Assembly: GCA_002315325.1 (NCBI GenBank)
Contig: DCGU01000091.1
Coordinates: 1-42,301, forward strand
Direction of reading: 5' to 3'
Origin: Clostridiales bacterium UBA1770
Lineage (GTDB): Bacteria; Bacillota; Clostridia; Oscillospirales; CAG-272
Length of the DNA stretch: 42,301 nucleotides
The notes under the pieces were generated by a model. It was not told where the DNA came from, made no database searches, and worked only from the letters and a program-made list of their open reading frames with translations. Below, piece by piece: positions 33,401 to 42,163 of the stretch (positions are counted from its first letter, which is position 1; every line of letters begins with the position of its first letter). The translations under genes were made by a program, and so were the position numbers.

Positions 33401-35464
33401 TTAAACTACAAAAGTGTCGCCGGACTTAGCGAAGGAAACGTTGGCACATTGGTTCCGTGCCTGTATTTCCCGCTGCATCAGCGAGTGGTCGCCGAGCTCG
33501 GGATTATGGTGTGTGACAACCAATTTTTTGATTTCTTTTTCAACGGCAAAACGAACGCCGTCCTGCCACGTGCCATGGCCCCATCCCGTATGATCGACCG
33601 TATCGTTGTCATCAAACATACCGTCGAAGAAAAGGAGTTCGGCACCGCGGGAAATATCATCCGGTAATTGCGCGGCATTTTCACAGTCAAACAGGAACAC
33701 CACTTTCTTGGTTCCGCACGTGAGTTTGATCACGCAGCCGTTATCCGGGTGGTCGGACGAATAGAAAGCGGCCGTAACGCCGTCTTCCAACGTCAAATCC
33801 TGTGCAAGATCAACGTTATGGGTTTCGGAATTCACGATTTCCACCGGCCAATACGGATGCTGCATGAACGTATCCAAAATGTTTTCATCACGGTTCCAAA
33901 CACTGAAATGCCCGAAAATACGAATTTTGGCATCCAACGGGAATTTGGACATCAAGAGGCCCAAAATGTGGTCGTAATGCACGTGCGTCAATAAAATGTC
34001 GATCTTTTTACAGCCTTCCAGGATATTCACGGCATTTTTGAGTCCCGTGCCGCAGTCAACAATCACTGCATAATCATTACGTCTGACAACGTAGGAACTG
34101 GTTTCACCGCCGTATTCCGTGAAACGAAGACCGGACACCGGGAAAGAGCCGCGGCAGCCGCAAACGTGAACGGTATAACCGGCAACGTCGTGCTCCGGAA
34201 TCTCGACGTTCGTTTTCGACGCTGCGAACCCGACGATGCGGTAAAGGTCAACCGGTTTATTTTTCCCCTTGAAGAAGTGTTCGGTTTCAACGTTATCCAG
34301 AATAACCATACCCTTGACCATTTTGGCAGCGGCATCGGAAATCAGCATTTCCCCGCCGATGGCAAACGATTCCAAACGGCTGGCCGTGTTCACAGCATCG
34401 CCGATAACGGTAAAGTCGTGCATGGTATCCGAACCGATATCGCCGAAAATGACGTTGCCGTAGGCAATACCGGCGGAAAAGTTCAGTTCCGTCGCATATG
34501 TATCATAAATGATTTCGGATTTTTTGAGAAGATCAAAACGCAGTTTCAGCATCGCCTGCACTGCGCCCAGGACACAGTTGCCGCTGCCGTCGTCAAGCCA
34601 ATAGGCCATGACGCAGTCGCCGATAAATTTATCGATGATACCGCCGGTGCTGTGAATGGCATTGCTCGCCTCGGTAAAGAATTCGTTCAAAAAGCCGGCA
34701 ATTTTTTCATCGGGCATATTCTCCGTAATCGTGGTGAAATTGGAAATATCCGCAAATACGATAACTGCCTTTTTGTGCTCGGAACCAATCGCCGCTTTTT
34801 CATCGATGACCTGGCGCAATATTTCCTTACGCTTTTCCTTATCGAAGAAACGCTGGAGCGCATCCTGATTCAGTTTATAACGACGAATATCATTTACGAC
34901 AAATTGGATTGCTATATACAAAGCCAATGAGGCAAAAAAATACCCCAAAATGGTATCGTTATAGACGGGGTGCACGGCGGCCTTATTGGAAAACAGCGGT
35001 TCGGTTCCCTTGAGGGGAAACGGCGAGCCGTTTTTGTAGACGTAATAAAAAGCAACCGTGTTGGCAGCCAAGCAAGAGACACAGGCGGAAAAACGCCATT
35101 TCGTTGAATAGCAAAGGGCGGTCAAGCCCGTCGTTACCACGCAATACAATGGCATACAAGACAAAAAACCGCCGCAAAAAATAAAGGCTACCGGTATCGC
35201 TATGGCACCGGTCGAGATACAAAGAAGCGGATACGCCACGTGATAGTTTTTATATTTGTACACAAGGTACATCAAAAGAACCGGAACCAGCAAGCAGAAA
35301 AAGCCGGCAAAAATCGTCGGCAGCGCGGAGTTATAGGAACCGGCCGTCGTCAGACTGAGCAAGCCGACGGTCGCCACAATCATAGCGACAGCCCAAAAGG
35401 ACTTTTCCTCGATTGTTTCAAGATGGCTGAGTTTAACTAAACTAAATAGCTTTTTGAGTTGCAC
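33401..35464 (-). CDS. Membrane class III adenylate cyclase fused to an MBL-fold domain
   Basis: 687 aa, starting with GTG at 35464 behind GGGGG. Residues 24-190 hold about six membrane helices. Residues 230-410 are a class III cyclase with every catalytic residue: metal aspartates D239 (VFADIS) and D283 (FIGDCVM), adenine-selecting K279 and T352 (DFTVIGD), and transition-state N359 and R363 (VNTASR). The Lys/Thr pair points to class IIIb adenylate cyclases, which can respond to bicarbonate or pH. Residues 430-687 are an MBL domain with THVHYDH (493-499), DHPDNG, WGHGT (H630) and THHNP. One polypeptide thus makes a cyclic nucleotide and carries a metallo-hydrolase that may cleave one. It lies 12 nt after the stand-alone MBL gene. 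Confidence 0.92.
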   Translation of the reverse strand: MQLKKLFSLVKLSHLETIEEKSFWAVAMIVATVGLLSLTTAGSYNSALPTIFAGFFCLLVPVLLMYLVYKYKNYHVAYPLLCISTGAIAIPVAFIFCGGFLSCMPLYCVVTTGLTALCYSTKWRFSACVSCLAANTVAFYYVYKNGSPFPLKGTEPLFSNKAAVHPVYNDTILGYFFASLALYIAIQFVVNDIRRYKLNQDALQRFFDKEKRKEILRQVIDEKAAIGSEHKKAVIVFADISNFTTITENMPDEKIAGFLNEFFTEASNAIHSTGGIIDKFIGDCVMAYWLDDGSGNCVLGAVQAMLKLRFDLLKKSEIIYDTYATELNFSAGIAYGNVIFGDIGSDTMHDFTVIGDAVNTASRLESFAIGGEMLISDAAAKMVKGMVILDNVETEHFFKGKNKPVDLYRIVGFAASKTNVEIPEHDVAGYTVHVCGCRGSFPVSGLRFTEYGGETSSYVVRRNDYAVIVDCGTGLKNAVNILEGCKKIDILLTHVHYDHILGLLMSKFPLDAKIRIFGHFSVWNRDENILDTFMQHPYWPVEIVNSETHNVDLAQDLTLEDGVTAAFYSSDHPDNGCVIKLTCGTKKVVFLFDCENAAQLPDDISRGAELLFFDGMFDDNDTVDHTGWGHGTWQDGVRFAVEKEIKKLVVTHHNPELGDHSLMQREIQARNQCANVSFAKSGDTFVV

Positions 35465-35476
35465 GACATTGCCCCC

Positions 35477-36274
35477 TTACTCAATCACGAAGATATCCCC
35501 TGCCCGGCAGAAGCGGGTATTGGGGAAGCGGACTTTCGCCTGTTTTTCCAGTGCAAGCAGCGTATCATCGTTATTTTTCGGATTGTGATGCGTTATCAGC
35601 AGTTCTTTACAGTTATAAACGGAAGCCAGGCGGCAGCCCTCCTCCACAGTGGAATGGCCCCAGCCCACGTGGCCTGCATACTCCGCGTCGGTAAACATGC
35701 CGTCGAAAATCAAATAATCGCAATCCTTGAGCATAGCAATGTCGAAGCTGCGGTCAATCTCAATATCAAACATAAAATACAGCTTTTTTGCGCCGGCGGC
35801 AATCGAAATGATATTGCCGTTATCCGGATGATTCGCTTTATACACGGACAAAACGAAGCCGTCCGCAAGGTTATAACGTGACCCGTCGTTGGAGATTTCG
35901 CAGATGGCACCGATGTTCGGCTGTACCGGCCAAAATGGATGACGATAAAAGTCCTTAATCGTATCGTAGGACAACCATTCACGGAAGGTACCGAAGAAAC
36001 TGACACGGGCGGTTTTCGGGAAGATAGAAAAATCCAGCATCCCCATTACGTGGTCATAATGGACGTGGGTAAAAATGACGTCAATGACGTCACAGTCACG
36101 CAGCAGTTCCTCCGCATCGAACAATCCGGTACCGCAATCGATAATGACGGCGTGGCGTTCGGTTTTTAAAATAAAACAGCTCGTCTGTCCGCCGAAGATT
36201 TCAAATTGTCTGCCGTGGACGGGGCGGCTGCCTCTGGAACCCAAAACGTAAAGGGTATACTGTTCTTTACTCAT
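35477..36274 (-). CDS. Stand-alone MBL-fold metallo-hydrolase
   Basis: 265 aa, no signal peptide. It matches the MBL domains of the two downstream genes motif for motif: GSRGSRPVHGRQFEIFGGQT, THVHYDH (69-75), HPFWPV, NHPDNG, FDGMF, GWGHST, ITHHNP and a GDIFVIE C-terminus. The metal-binding set of the MBL superfamily (HxHxDH, a later His, Asp and His) is complete. The RNase Z-like branch includes phosphodiesterases, so cleavage of a cyclic or oligonucleotide is plausible but not shown. First gene of the operon behind the consensus promoter at 36338-36366. Confidence 0.85.
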   Translation of the reverse strand: MSKEQYTLYVLGSRGSRPVHGRQFEIFGGQTSCFILKTERHAVIIDCGTGLFDAEELLRDCDVIDVIFTHVHYDHVMGMLDFSIFPKTARVSFFGTFREWLSYDTIKDFYRHPFWPVQPNIGAICEISNDGSRYNLADGFVLSVYKANHPDNGNIISIAAGAKKLYFMFDIEIDRSFDIAMLKDCDYLIFDGMFTDAEYAGHVGWGHSTVEEGCRLASVYNCKELLITHHNPKNNDDTLLALEKQAKVRFPNTRFCRAGDIFVIE

Positions 36275-36337
36275 ACTGCACCTCTGTTCATAACGATTAC
36301 GTGACGTTGAAAACCAACAATATCAATAGATAAGATA

Positions 36338-36366
36338 ATATTATCACTTTAGTGAAGTAATGTCAA
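36338..36366 (-). promoter_or_regulatory. Promoter of the signalling operon with operator in the spacer
   Basis: Minus strand TTGACA (36361-36366), 17-bp spacer, TAATAT (36338-36343). The spacer contains the perfect repeat TCACT-TT-AGTGA (36344-36355) abutting the -10 box, a position suited to a repressor. Confidence 0.75.
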
Positions 36367-36484
36367 TGATAGATATACAGCTATTGCATAAAAAAATAAC
36401 GTTTTTTATCAAACGCACGTCAAAAAAAGGAAATGTTGCAAGTGCACTGCATATTATTCATTTTTTTCGCAGAAATGATACGTA

Positions 36485-36515
36485 AAACGGCCGCCGCAAA
36501 ATGCGGCGGCCGTTT
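36485..36515 (-). terminator. Terminator of the acyltransferase-fold/PNPOx pair
   Basis: AAACGGCCGCCGCA (36485-36498) / TGCGGCGGCCGTTT (36502-36515), perfect 14-bp stem with a 3-nt loop, 17 nt after the stop at 36532. The T tract is short but the stem is very GC-rich. Confidence 0.75.
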
Positions 36516-36531
36516 GGTTATTGTTTCATTT

Positions 36532-36924
36532 TCAGAACGTTTCAACCTGCGGGGCTGCGGTAAAAGAGGAAAACGTTGCCGTGGCATTTTTCACGTACAA
36601 CACCTGCGTGTTGCCGTCGTTTTCGTCATACATGGCGCGCAGCTCCGGATAGGCATCCAGCATAGACTTGCACGCCTCGAACCGGTCATCCTCGACCAAT
36701 TCGCAGGTAAGACGGAGCCAGGTACCGTCCTTGAACGCACAAATTTCAACCTTGGGATTGGCGGCGATCTGGTGCGAGACGGGTTTCACTTTGCCGGTTT
36801 GGATATAGAGCTTTCCGTCAAAGATATTGACGGTGCCGAACGGGCGAACGCGGGGCTGATCCCCCTCGACCGTAGCAAGATAATAGGTACCGGCATTCTT
36901 CAAAAAATCATACACTTTTTGCAT
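36532..36924 (-). CDS. PNPOx-like FMN-binding split-barrel protein
   Basis: 130 aa, single domain of the pyridoxamine-5'-phosphate-oxidase-like superfamily: FLKNAGTYYLATVEGDQPRV (about 7-26), RPFGTVNIFDGKLYIQTG (27-44) and NPKVEICAFKDGTWLRL (about 56-72). Such small members bind FMN, F420 or haem and act as reductases or redox sensors; the cofactor cannot be decided. Ribosome site GAGGAT. Lies 56 nt after the E2-like gene and before a strong terminator, so the two are probably co-transcribed. Cytoplasmic. Confidence 0.85.
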   Translation of the reverse strand: MQKVYDFLKNAGTYYLATVEGDQPRVRPFGTVNIFDGKLYIQTGKVKPVSHQIAANPKVEICAFKDGTWLRLTCELVEDDRFEACKSMLDAYPELRAMYDENDGNTQVLYVKNATATFSSFTAAPQVETF

Positions 36925-36980
36925 AACAACATCCTCTTTTTATCGTTTTTTGTTTTTGCTTTCCATAGGTGACAATCACG

Positions 36981-37859
36981 TTACAATTCGACCTGCGTGC
37001 CGAAAGGCTGCTCCAGCAGTTCCGGATTTTCCAGCAGTTTTTTCATGATTTTAACGGTCTTGGCGTAGTAGTACCCATCGGCAATCCGCTCGTCAATGGT
37101 CAGCCCGATATCCAGCGTTTCCTTCATGGTGACGCTGCCGTTTTCATCATAGAACGGCGTCATTTTCTTTTGCCCGATAACGACGAAAATGGAGTTGGTG
37201 CCGTAATTGGCCAGGTGGTGGTAACCGCACTTGAGCCCGATGGAGCCGAGATTGGTGACGAACACGGAGCAATGGTTAGAATCCCCGTCGGTAACGGACT
37301 TTGGCAGGGTTCCCTTTTCGGACATATGCCGCACCACGTTGAAAATCAGCGTATTCAGCCAATGCGGCAGTTTTTTAAACGTTTCCATCGATGATTGCGT
37401 TTCGTTGGATTTACCTTGTTTACAAGGCATTACCTGCGCCTTGACGGCGTCGTGTACCGTGAAAACGGTAGCGTCTTCATCGGCCTTGATAACGGCCATG
37501 CCCTCACCCGCTTCATCGGTGAACTGTTTTTTGACGATAAAGCCGATGGAACGCTCGTCCTTTTCATAATAGCGTTTGTTGGCAATAAAGCGGTTGAGTT
37601 TGGGGCGAATGACCAACAGCTTCAGCAGCGTTGCCACGATAACGTGAAAGAAGGTATACTTAAATTCGTTGTCGGGATGCGCCGCCAGCCAGCGCATAAT
37701 GGGTTCCAATTCAATCTGTTCCGAAATATACGCCTCGTTATCCGTGCGGTTGGGATAGCAGTGCGCCATGGCGATATGGAGTTCGTCCACGTCGCGCAGC
37801 AGGCGGGCGTCCTTGCGGTCGCCGTGTTTTTTCTTATACGTACGTTGTTCGTTTTCCAT
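36981..37859 (-). CDS. CAT-fold protein resembling 2-oxoacid dehydrogenase E2 catalytic domain
   Basis: 292 aa. No lipoyl or E1/E3-binding domain, only an E2/CAT-like core: TFFHVIVATLLKLLVIRPKLNRF (about 69-91), VTNLGSIGLKCGYHHL (201-216), SIFVVIGQKK (223-232) and LTIDERIADGYYYAKTV (253-269). The last should hold the catalytic HxxxDG, but the histidine is E257, while D261-G262 remain. The protein therefore either does not use this histidine or is not an acyltransferase. Ribosome site GGGGG before ATG 37859. A possible promoter (TTGCTT, 17 bp, TATGCT on the minus strand) lies about 90 nt upstream. Confidence 0.75.
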   Translation of the reverse strand: MENEQRTYKKKHGDRKDARLLRDVDELHIAMAHCYPNRTDNEAYISEQIELEPIMRWLAAHPDNEFKYTFFHVIVATLLKLLVIRPKLNRFIANKRYYEKDERSIGFIVKKQFTDEAGEGMAVIKADEDATVFTVHDAVKAQVMPCKQGKSNETQSSMETFKKLPHWLNTLIFNVVRHMSEKGTLPKSVTDGDSNHCSVFVTNLGSIGLKCGYHHLANYGTNSIFVVIGQKKMTPFYDENGSVTMKETLDIGLTIDERIADGYYYAKTVKIMKKLLENPELLEQPFGTQVEL

Positions 37860-38047
37860 TACGTTTGCCCCCGATTTTATTTTAGGGTTGTTTTTTCCAC
37901 GCTGTGGTTATTGCAATCGATGGATAAAAACATTTTATTGCACAATCAATAGCATACTGCATTACCGCAAAAAAAGCAATATGCTTTACGCAAAAAAACT
38001 TTTTCCGCACGCAGGCGTATGCGTTCGCATTCATTATCATCTATACC

Positions 38048-38075
38048 TTGACAATCCGCATTTTTGTATTATACT
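38048..38075 (+). promoter_or_regulatory. Promoter of the GH106-like / oxidoreductase operon
   Basis: TTGACA (38048-38053), 16-bp spacer, TATACT (38070-38075), 50 bp before the ATG. Confidence 0.7.
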
Positions 38076-38124
38076 TAGTATATTAGATAAACTATCGGGA
38101 AATGCCCGAAGAAGAAGGTAACCC

Positions 38125-40740
38125 ATGAGCAATAATCGACTGCAGCAGGTATTGGAAGACCGCGGCGATAATTATATACTCCCGTTTTTTTGGCAGAAAA
38201 ACGAAACGGACGATGCTCTCATCCGCGAAATAGATGCCATTGCAACGTGCGGCATTCGCGCCCTGTGCGTGGAGGCCCGCGGCTATGCGGGATTCGGCAC
38301 GGACGCCTGGTGGCACACGATGGACGTCATTTTGGCCGAATGCCGAAAGCGCGGCATGAAGGTATGGCTGCTGGATGACAAGGCCTTCCCCACCGGCAAC
38401 GCCAACGGGGCCTTCCTGGAGCATCCGGAACTCGCTGCCTGCGGCATTACCGAGGTGCACGTTGACGTTCCGGGACCCGTGAAGGGCGGCCGCGTGATGG
38501 CGGAACGTGCGACGTCGGGCGATGACAAACTGATTGCCGTGCTTGCCTGCGAGCGCGTGCCGTACGAAGAAGCATTGACGGGCAAGGTCATCAACGTCAC
38601 CGATAACGTCGACGACGGTATGGTATACTTTGATTTGCCCGAAGGCTGCTGGCGTATTTTGTTTTTATACAAGACGCGTACCGGCATGCATGACTGGGGC
38701 AAACAGTACGCCGATATGCTGTGTCCCGCTGCCACAGACCTGCTGATTGAACGGGTTTACGAGGCACATTACAAACGCTATGCCGACTATTTCGGCAATA
38801 CCTTCGCCGGCTTTTTCTCGGACGAGCCGTGTCTTGCCAACGGTGTAAAAATCGACAAAATCGTCGATTTCGGCACAAAAAACAGCCATTATCCCTGGCG
38901 TGACGAGATGGTTGACGCACTGGACGGCCGCCTTGACGGCGGGCTGATTGCCAACCTGCCTGCCCTGTGGTACGACTTCGGTCCGGCCACGTCAAAAGCA
39001 CGTTACGAATACATGGATTTTGTGTCCAAACGATACGGTGAAAATCTATCGTGGAAACTGGGCAACTGGTGCCGCGCGCACGGTGTCGAGTACATCGGGC
39101 ATGTGATTGAGGACCTGGACCAGTGCAGCAAAACCGGTTACGGCGACGGACACTATTTCCGCGCCCTGGACGGGCAGGATATGGGCGGCATCGATACCGT
39201 ATTGGGACAGACGACCCCCGGTATGACCGACCATATTATTAAAGTCCCCTGTCATTACGATATCGGTGACCCGGATTTCTTTCATTTCACGCTGCCGAAA
39301 CTGGCGCCTTCCCACGCCCATTTGCAGCCCCTGAAAAAAGGCCGCGCCATGTGCGAAATCTTCGGTGCCTACGGCTGGGTCGAGGGTGTCCGCATGATGA
39401 AATGGATGACGGACCTGATGCTGTCGCGCGGTGTCAACTATTACGTACCGCACGCCTTTACACCGACGTTCCCCAACCCGGACTGTCCGCCGCATTTCAA
39501 CTGTGAGGGCACCAACCCGCAATTTGAGGCATTCGGCAAGTTAATGCGTTACACCAACCGCGTCTGCCACCTGTTGAACGGCGGCCGACACGTATCCACC
39601 GCTGCCGTTTTGTACCACGTTGAAGCCGAATGGGCCGGCAAAGAATATACGCCGTGCGACCGTCTGTGCCGTTTACTGACGGAGCACCAGCTGGATTACG
39701 ATATCATTCCCGCCGACTATTTGGCCGCCGGCAGCGTCGCACATAATACGTTGACGGTGAATGGTGAAAGCTACGGGGCGTTACTGGTTCCCTCTTCCGC
39801 ATTTTTACCGAAAAACACGCTGGCACTTTTACAAAAGTTGGCTGACGCAGGCTTGCCGGTCATCTTTGCCGGCGCCAAACCGGAAAAAACGGCGGATGCC
39901 CCGGATGAAACCGCCGCCCCGTATTTGACAGGCTGCCCGTCCATGACGGACGAAGGCATTCTGTCGTGGCTGCAAACCGACGGACGCTTTGACGTCAAAA
40001 CGTCTTCCCCCGCCCGTTTCCTGCGTTCCTATCACTACGTACACGACGCACAGGGCCTGTCGCTGTATTGGTTCAGCAACGAAGATATTCACAACGAGAT
40101 AAAAACGGCCGTGCGTATCGCCGGTTTTACCGGCGGCGAATACGGCATCTACGACCCGATGGAAAACACGTTTGTAAAAGCAACGTCTATAAACGGTGAA
40201 GTGCCGCTGGTACTTTCGCCCTACGGCTCGGTCATTTACGTCATCGGCACGATGCCAAACGACGTACCGACCTTGCAAAACGAGACGACAACGGAAACCA
40301 TCGTACTCCCCGGCTCGTTTGCCGTTTCCGTATCGGCCGCCAAAGACTACCCGCACTATACGCCGTACAAAACGACGGGCACGTTGTTCAACGTTTCGGC
40401 CAAAGACGAACTGCCGCGTTTTTCCGGCCGCGTTCGCTATGACACGTCACTGACGCTCACCCCGGAGGAAAACAGACGATACGTCCTGGATTTGGGTGCC
40501 GTCGGAGAGTGTGCTTCGGTCAGCGTCAACGGCAAAAACTGCGGTTTGCGGATTACACCGCCCTATCGTTACGATATCACGGACGCATTGCAAAATGGTG
40601 AAAACGCCGTGTGCATTGACGTTACAACCAACTACGGGCACGAATTGCGTGACTATTTTTCACGGTTTTTCCTATTTGAACCGACGGGGTTATTGGGACC
40701 TGTGACCGTCGACGTGCTTACACCAACCCAAGGAGAATAA
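38125..40740 (+). CDS. GH106-like glycoside hydrolase (alpha-L-rhamnosidase-type), full-length form
   Basis: 871 aa, no signal peptide. Barrel segment 1 shows WLLDDKAFPTGNANG (81-95). A beta-sandwich insert (about 105-190) follows, then FFSDEP with D233/E234, HVIEDLDQC, CEIFGAYGWVEGVRMMKWM with E411, and SRGVNYYVPHAFTP. These are the conserved blocks of the GH106-like (PF17132) group. The C-terminus (about 760-865) is a GH2-type sugar-binding jelly roll with VSVNGKNCGLRITPPYRYDI and TTNYGHELRDYFSRF. It probably removes terminal alpha-L-rhamnose or a similar sugar in the cytoplasm. It starts an operon with an FAD oxidoreductase (5-nt gap) and an alpha/beta-hydrolase. It is the longer relative of the enzyme at 4253. 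Confidence 0.8.
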   Translation: MSNNRLQQVLEDRGDNYILPFFWQKNETDDALIREIDAIATCGIRALCVEARGYAGFGTDAWWHTMDVILAECRKRGMKVWLLDDKAFPTGNANGAFLEHPELAACGITEVHVDVPGPVKGGRVMAERATSGDDKLIAVLACERVPYEEALTGKVINVTDNVDDGMVYFDLPEGCWRILFLYKTRTGMHDWGKQYADMLCPAATDLLIERVYEAHYKRYADYFGNTFAGFFSDEPCLANGVKIDKIVDFGTKNSHYPWRDEMVDALDGRLDGGLIANLPALWYDFGPATSKARYEYMDFVSKRYGENLSWKLGNWCRAHGVEYIGHVIEDLDQCSKTGYGDGHYFRALDGQDMGGIDTVLGQTTPGMTDHIIKVPCHYDIGDPDFFHFTLPKLAPSHAHLQPLKKGRAMCEIFGAYGWVEGVRMMKWMTDLMLSRGVNYYVPHAFTPTFPNPDCPPHFNCEGTNPQFEAFGKLMRYTNRVCHLLNGGRHVSTAAVLYHVEAEWAGKEYTPCDRLCRLLTEHQLDYDIIPADYLAAGSVAHNTLTVNGESYGALLVPSSAFLPKNTLALLQKLADAGLPVIFAGAKPEKTADAPDETAAPYLTGCPSMTDEGILSWLQTDGRFDVKTSSPARFLRSYHYVHDAQGLSLYWFSNEDIHNEIKTAVRIAGFTGGEYGIYDPMENTFVKATSINGEVPLVLSPYGSVIYVIGTMPNDVPTLQNETTTETIVLPGSFAVSVSAAKDYPHYTPYKTTGTLFNVSAKDELPRFSGRVRYDTSLTLTPEENRRYVLDLGAVGECASVSVNGKNCGLRITPPYRYDITDALQNGENAVCIDVTTNYGHELRDYFSRFFLFEPTGLLGPVTVDVLTPTQGE

Positions 40741-40745
40741 AACGT

Positions 40746-42107
40746 ATGACATTTATTACCGAACCGGCAAAACAATTGCCGATCAAATACACGACCGACG
40801 TCTGCGTGGTCGGCGGCAGCGCCACCGGCGTTTTCGCAGCCGTTCGCGCCGCACGCCTGGGTGCCAAAGTCATCCTGCTGGAACAAAACGGCTTTTTGGG
40901 CGGCGTGGCTACCGCAGCGCTCGTTTGCTGCTGGCATTCCAACAACGACACAACCGGCAAAACGCAGGTGATTGCGGGACTGACAGCCGAAGTGGAGGAA
41001 CGCCTGTTCCGTTTGGGTGCCGGCGATCTCTGCCCCAACGGGAACGAAACCAGAGAGCGCGCTTCCTTCCATTTCAACCCGTATGAAATGCGCACCGAAT
41101 TGGATATGCTGTGCCGGGAGAGCGGCGTACAGGTTTTGCTGCACACGTACTACTGCACGCTGATGCGCGAGGGCGGCAAAATCAGCCACGTCATTGCAGA
41201 GAACAAAGACGGGCGTTTTGCCGTGCAGGCCTCCTTCTTTATTGATGCGACAGGCGACGGGGACCTGGCCCGCGACGTCGGTATGAAAGGATATCGGCAC
41301 GCATGGACGCAGCCGCCGACACCGACCTACTTTGTGGCAGGCATTACCGAACACGCGCCGGTGGCGGACCTGATTAAACAATACCCCGATGAAACAACGC
41401 TGGTGCAGGACTCCGGCTGGGGTATGAAAATCCCCGGCACCCCCGGTGTTATTCTGCAGGCGGATACGCACGTACAGGGGCTTGACTGCGCGACAGGCGA
41501 AGGCCGCTCCCGTGCGGAAGAAATAGGCCGGGCACAGGTCCGGGAATGCATGAAGCTCATCCGCGCACACGTCAATCCCAATGCCGCCCTGGCGGCAACC
41601 AATGCCTATTTGGGCCTGCGGGAAACGATACACTACCAAACCAAGAAAGAGGCCGTGCTGACGGAACTGATGCTGGGCACTGCCTATGACGACTGCATTT
41701 TGCAGGGCACCTACAGTGGCGACGAACATCTTGCCAACGGCGCCATTCACTTAAAGTTCTTTGACGGCAATTACGTCACGCTTATGCCGGACAGAACGGT
41801 GGAGCGCGGCAACTGGTGGAAGGAATACGGCGTACCGGCAGACCACGAAGTCCCCACGCGTTACCGTCTTTCCTTTGCCAATTTGGTCAACGAAGTCAGT
41901 CCCAATCTGATTGCCGTCGGCCGTATGATTCACGCGGATGAGGGCTCTTTCTCGGCCCTGCGCGTCATGGTCAACCTCAACCAGTTGGGTGAGGCAGCCG
42001 GTGTAGCAGCCTATCTTGCTTTGCAGCAAAACAAGCCGCTGCAGCAGTTGGACGGCGTCACCGTGGCTAAAACGCTTGAAAAAGGCGGCAGTGCAAACTT
42101 TGCATAA
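40746..42107 (+). CDS. FAD-dependent oxidoreductase (FAD_oxidored family)
   Basis: 453 aa. N-terminal dinucleotide-binding fold with CVVGGSATGVFAAVRAARLG (20-39) and the ribose-binding acidic residue E46 (VILLEQNGFLGG), followed by FIDATGDGDLARDVG and, near the C-terminus, ALRVMVNLNQLGEAAGVAA, the family's second FAD contact. Proteins of this type accompany many polysaccharide-utilisation genes, but their substrates are largely unknown; oxidation of a released sugar or aglycone is inferred. The ribosome site AAGGAG lies inside the end of the upstream gene, so the two are translationally close. No signal peptide. Confidence 0.85.
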   Translation: MTFITEPAKQLPIKYTTDVCVVGGSATGVFAAVRAARLGAKVILLEQNGFLGGVATAALVCCWHSNNDTTGKTQVIAGLTAEVEERLFRLGAGDLCPNGNETRERASFHFNPYEMRTELDMLCRESGVQVLLHTYYCTLMREGGKISHVIAENKDGRFAVQASFFIDATGDGDLARDVGMKGYRHAWTQPPTPTYFVAGITEHAPVADLIKQYPDETTLVQDSGWGMKIPGTPGVILQADTHVQGLDCATGEGRSRAEEIGRAQVRECMKLIRAHVNPNAALAATNAYLGLRETIHYQTKKEAVLTELMLGTAYDDCILQGTYSGDEHLANGAIHLKFFDGNYVTLMPDRTVERGNWWKEYGVPADHEVPTRYRLSFANLVNEVSPNLIAVGRMIHADEGSFSALRVMVNLNQLGEAAGVAAYLALQQNKPLQQLDGVTVAKTLEKGGSANFA

Positions 42108-42163
42108 AAAGCCGTTTTTAACGTTCTTTTCCCCACATTTTACGTTTTTCGGAGAACAGAGTT

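Noticed and set aside
29881..36274. Antiphage cyclic-oligonucleotide (CBASS-like) defence operon
   Set aside because: The cyclase is a class III adenylate cyclase, not a CD-NTase, and no effector nuclease, pore or patatin domain is encoded. A housekeeping or developmental signalling role fits better.
40653..41750. 365-codon minus-strand frame
   Set aside because: Antisense to the FAD oxidoreductase gene, whose FAD motifs are clear. Composition is that of a shadow frame.
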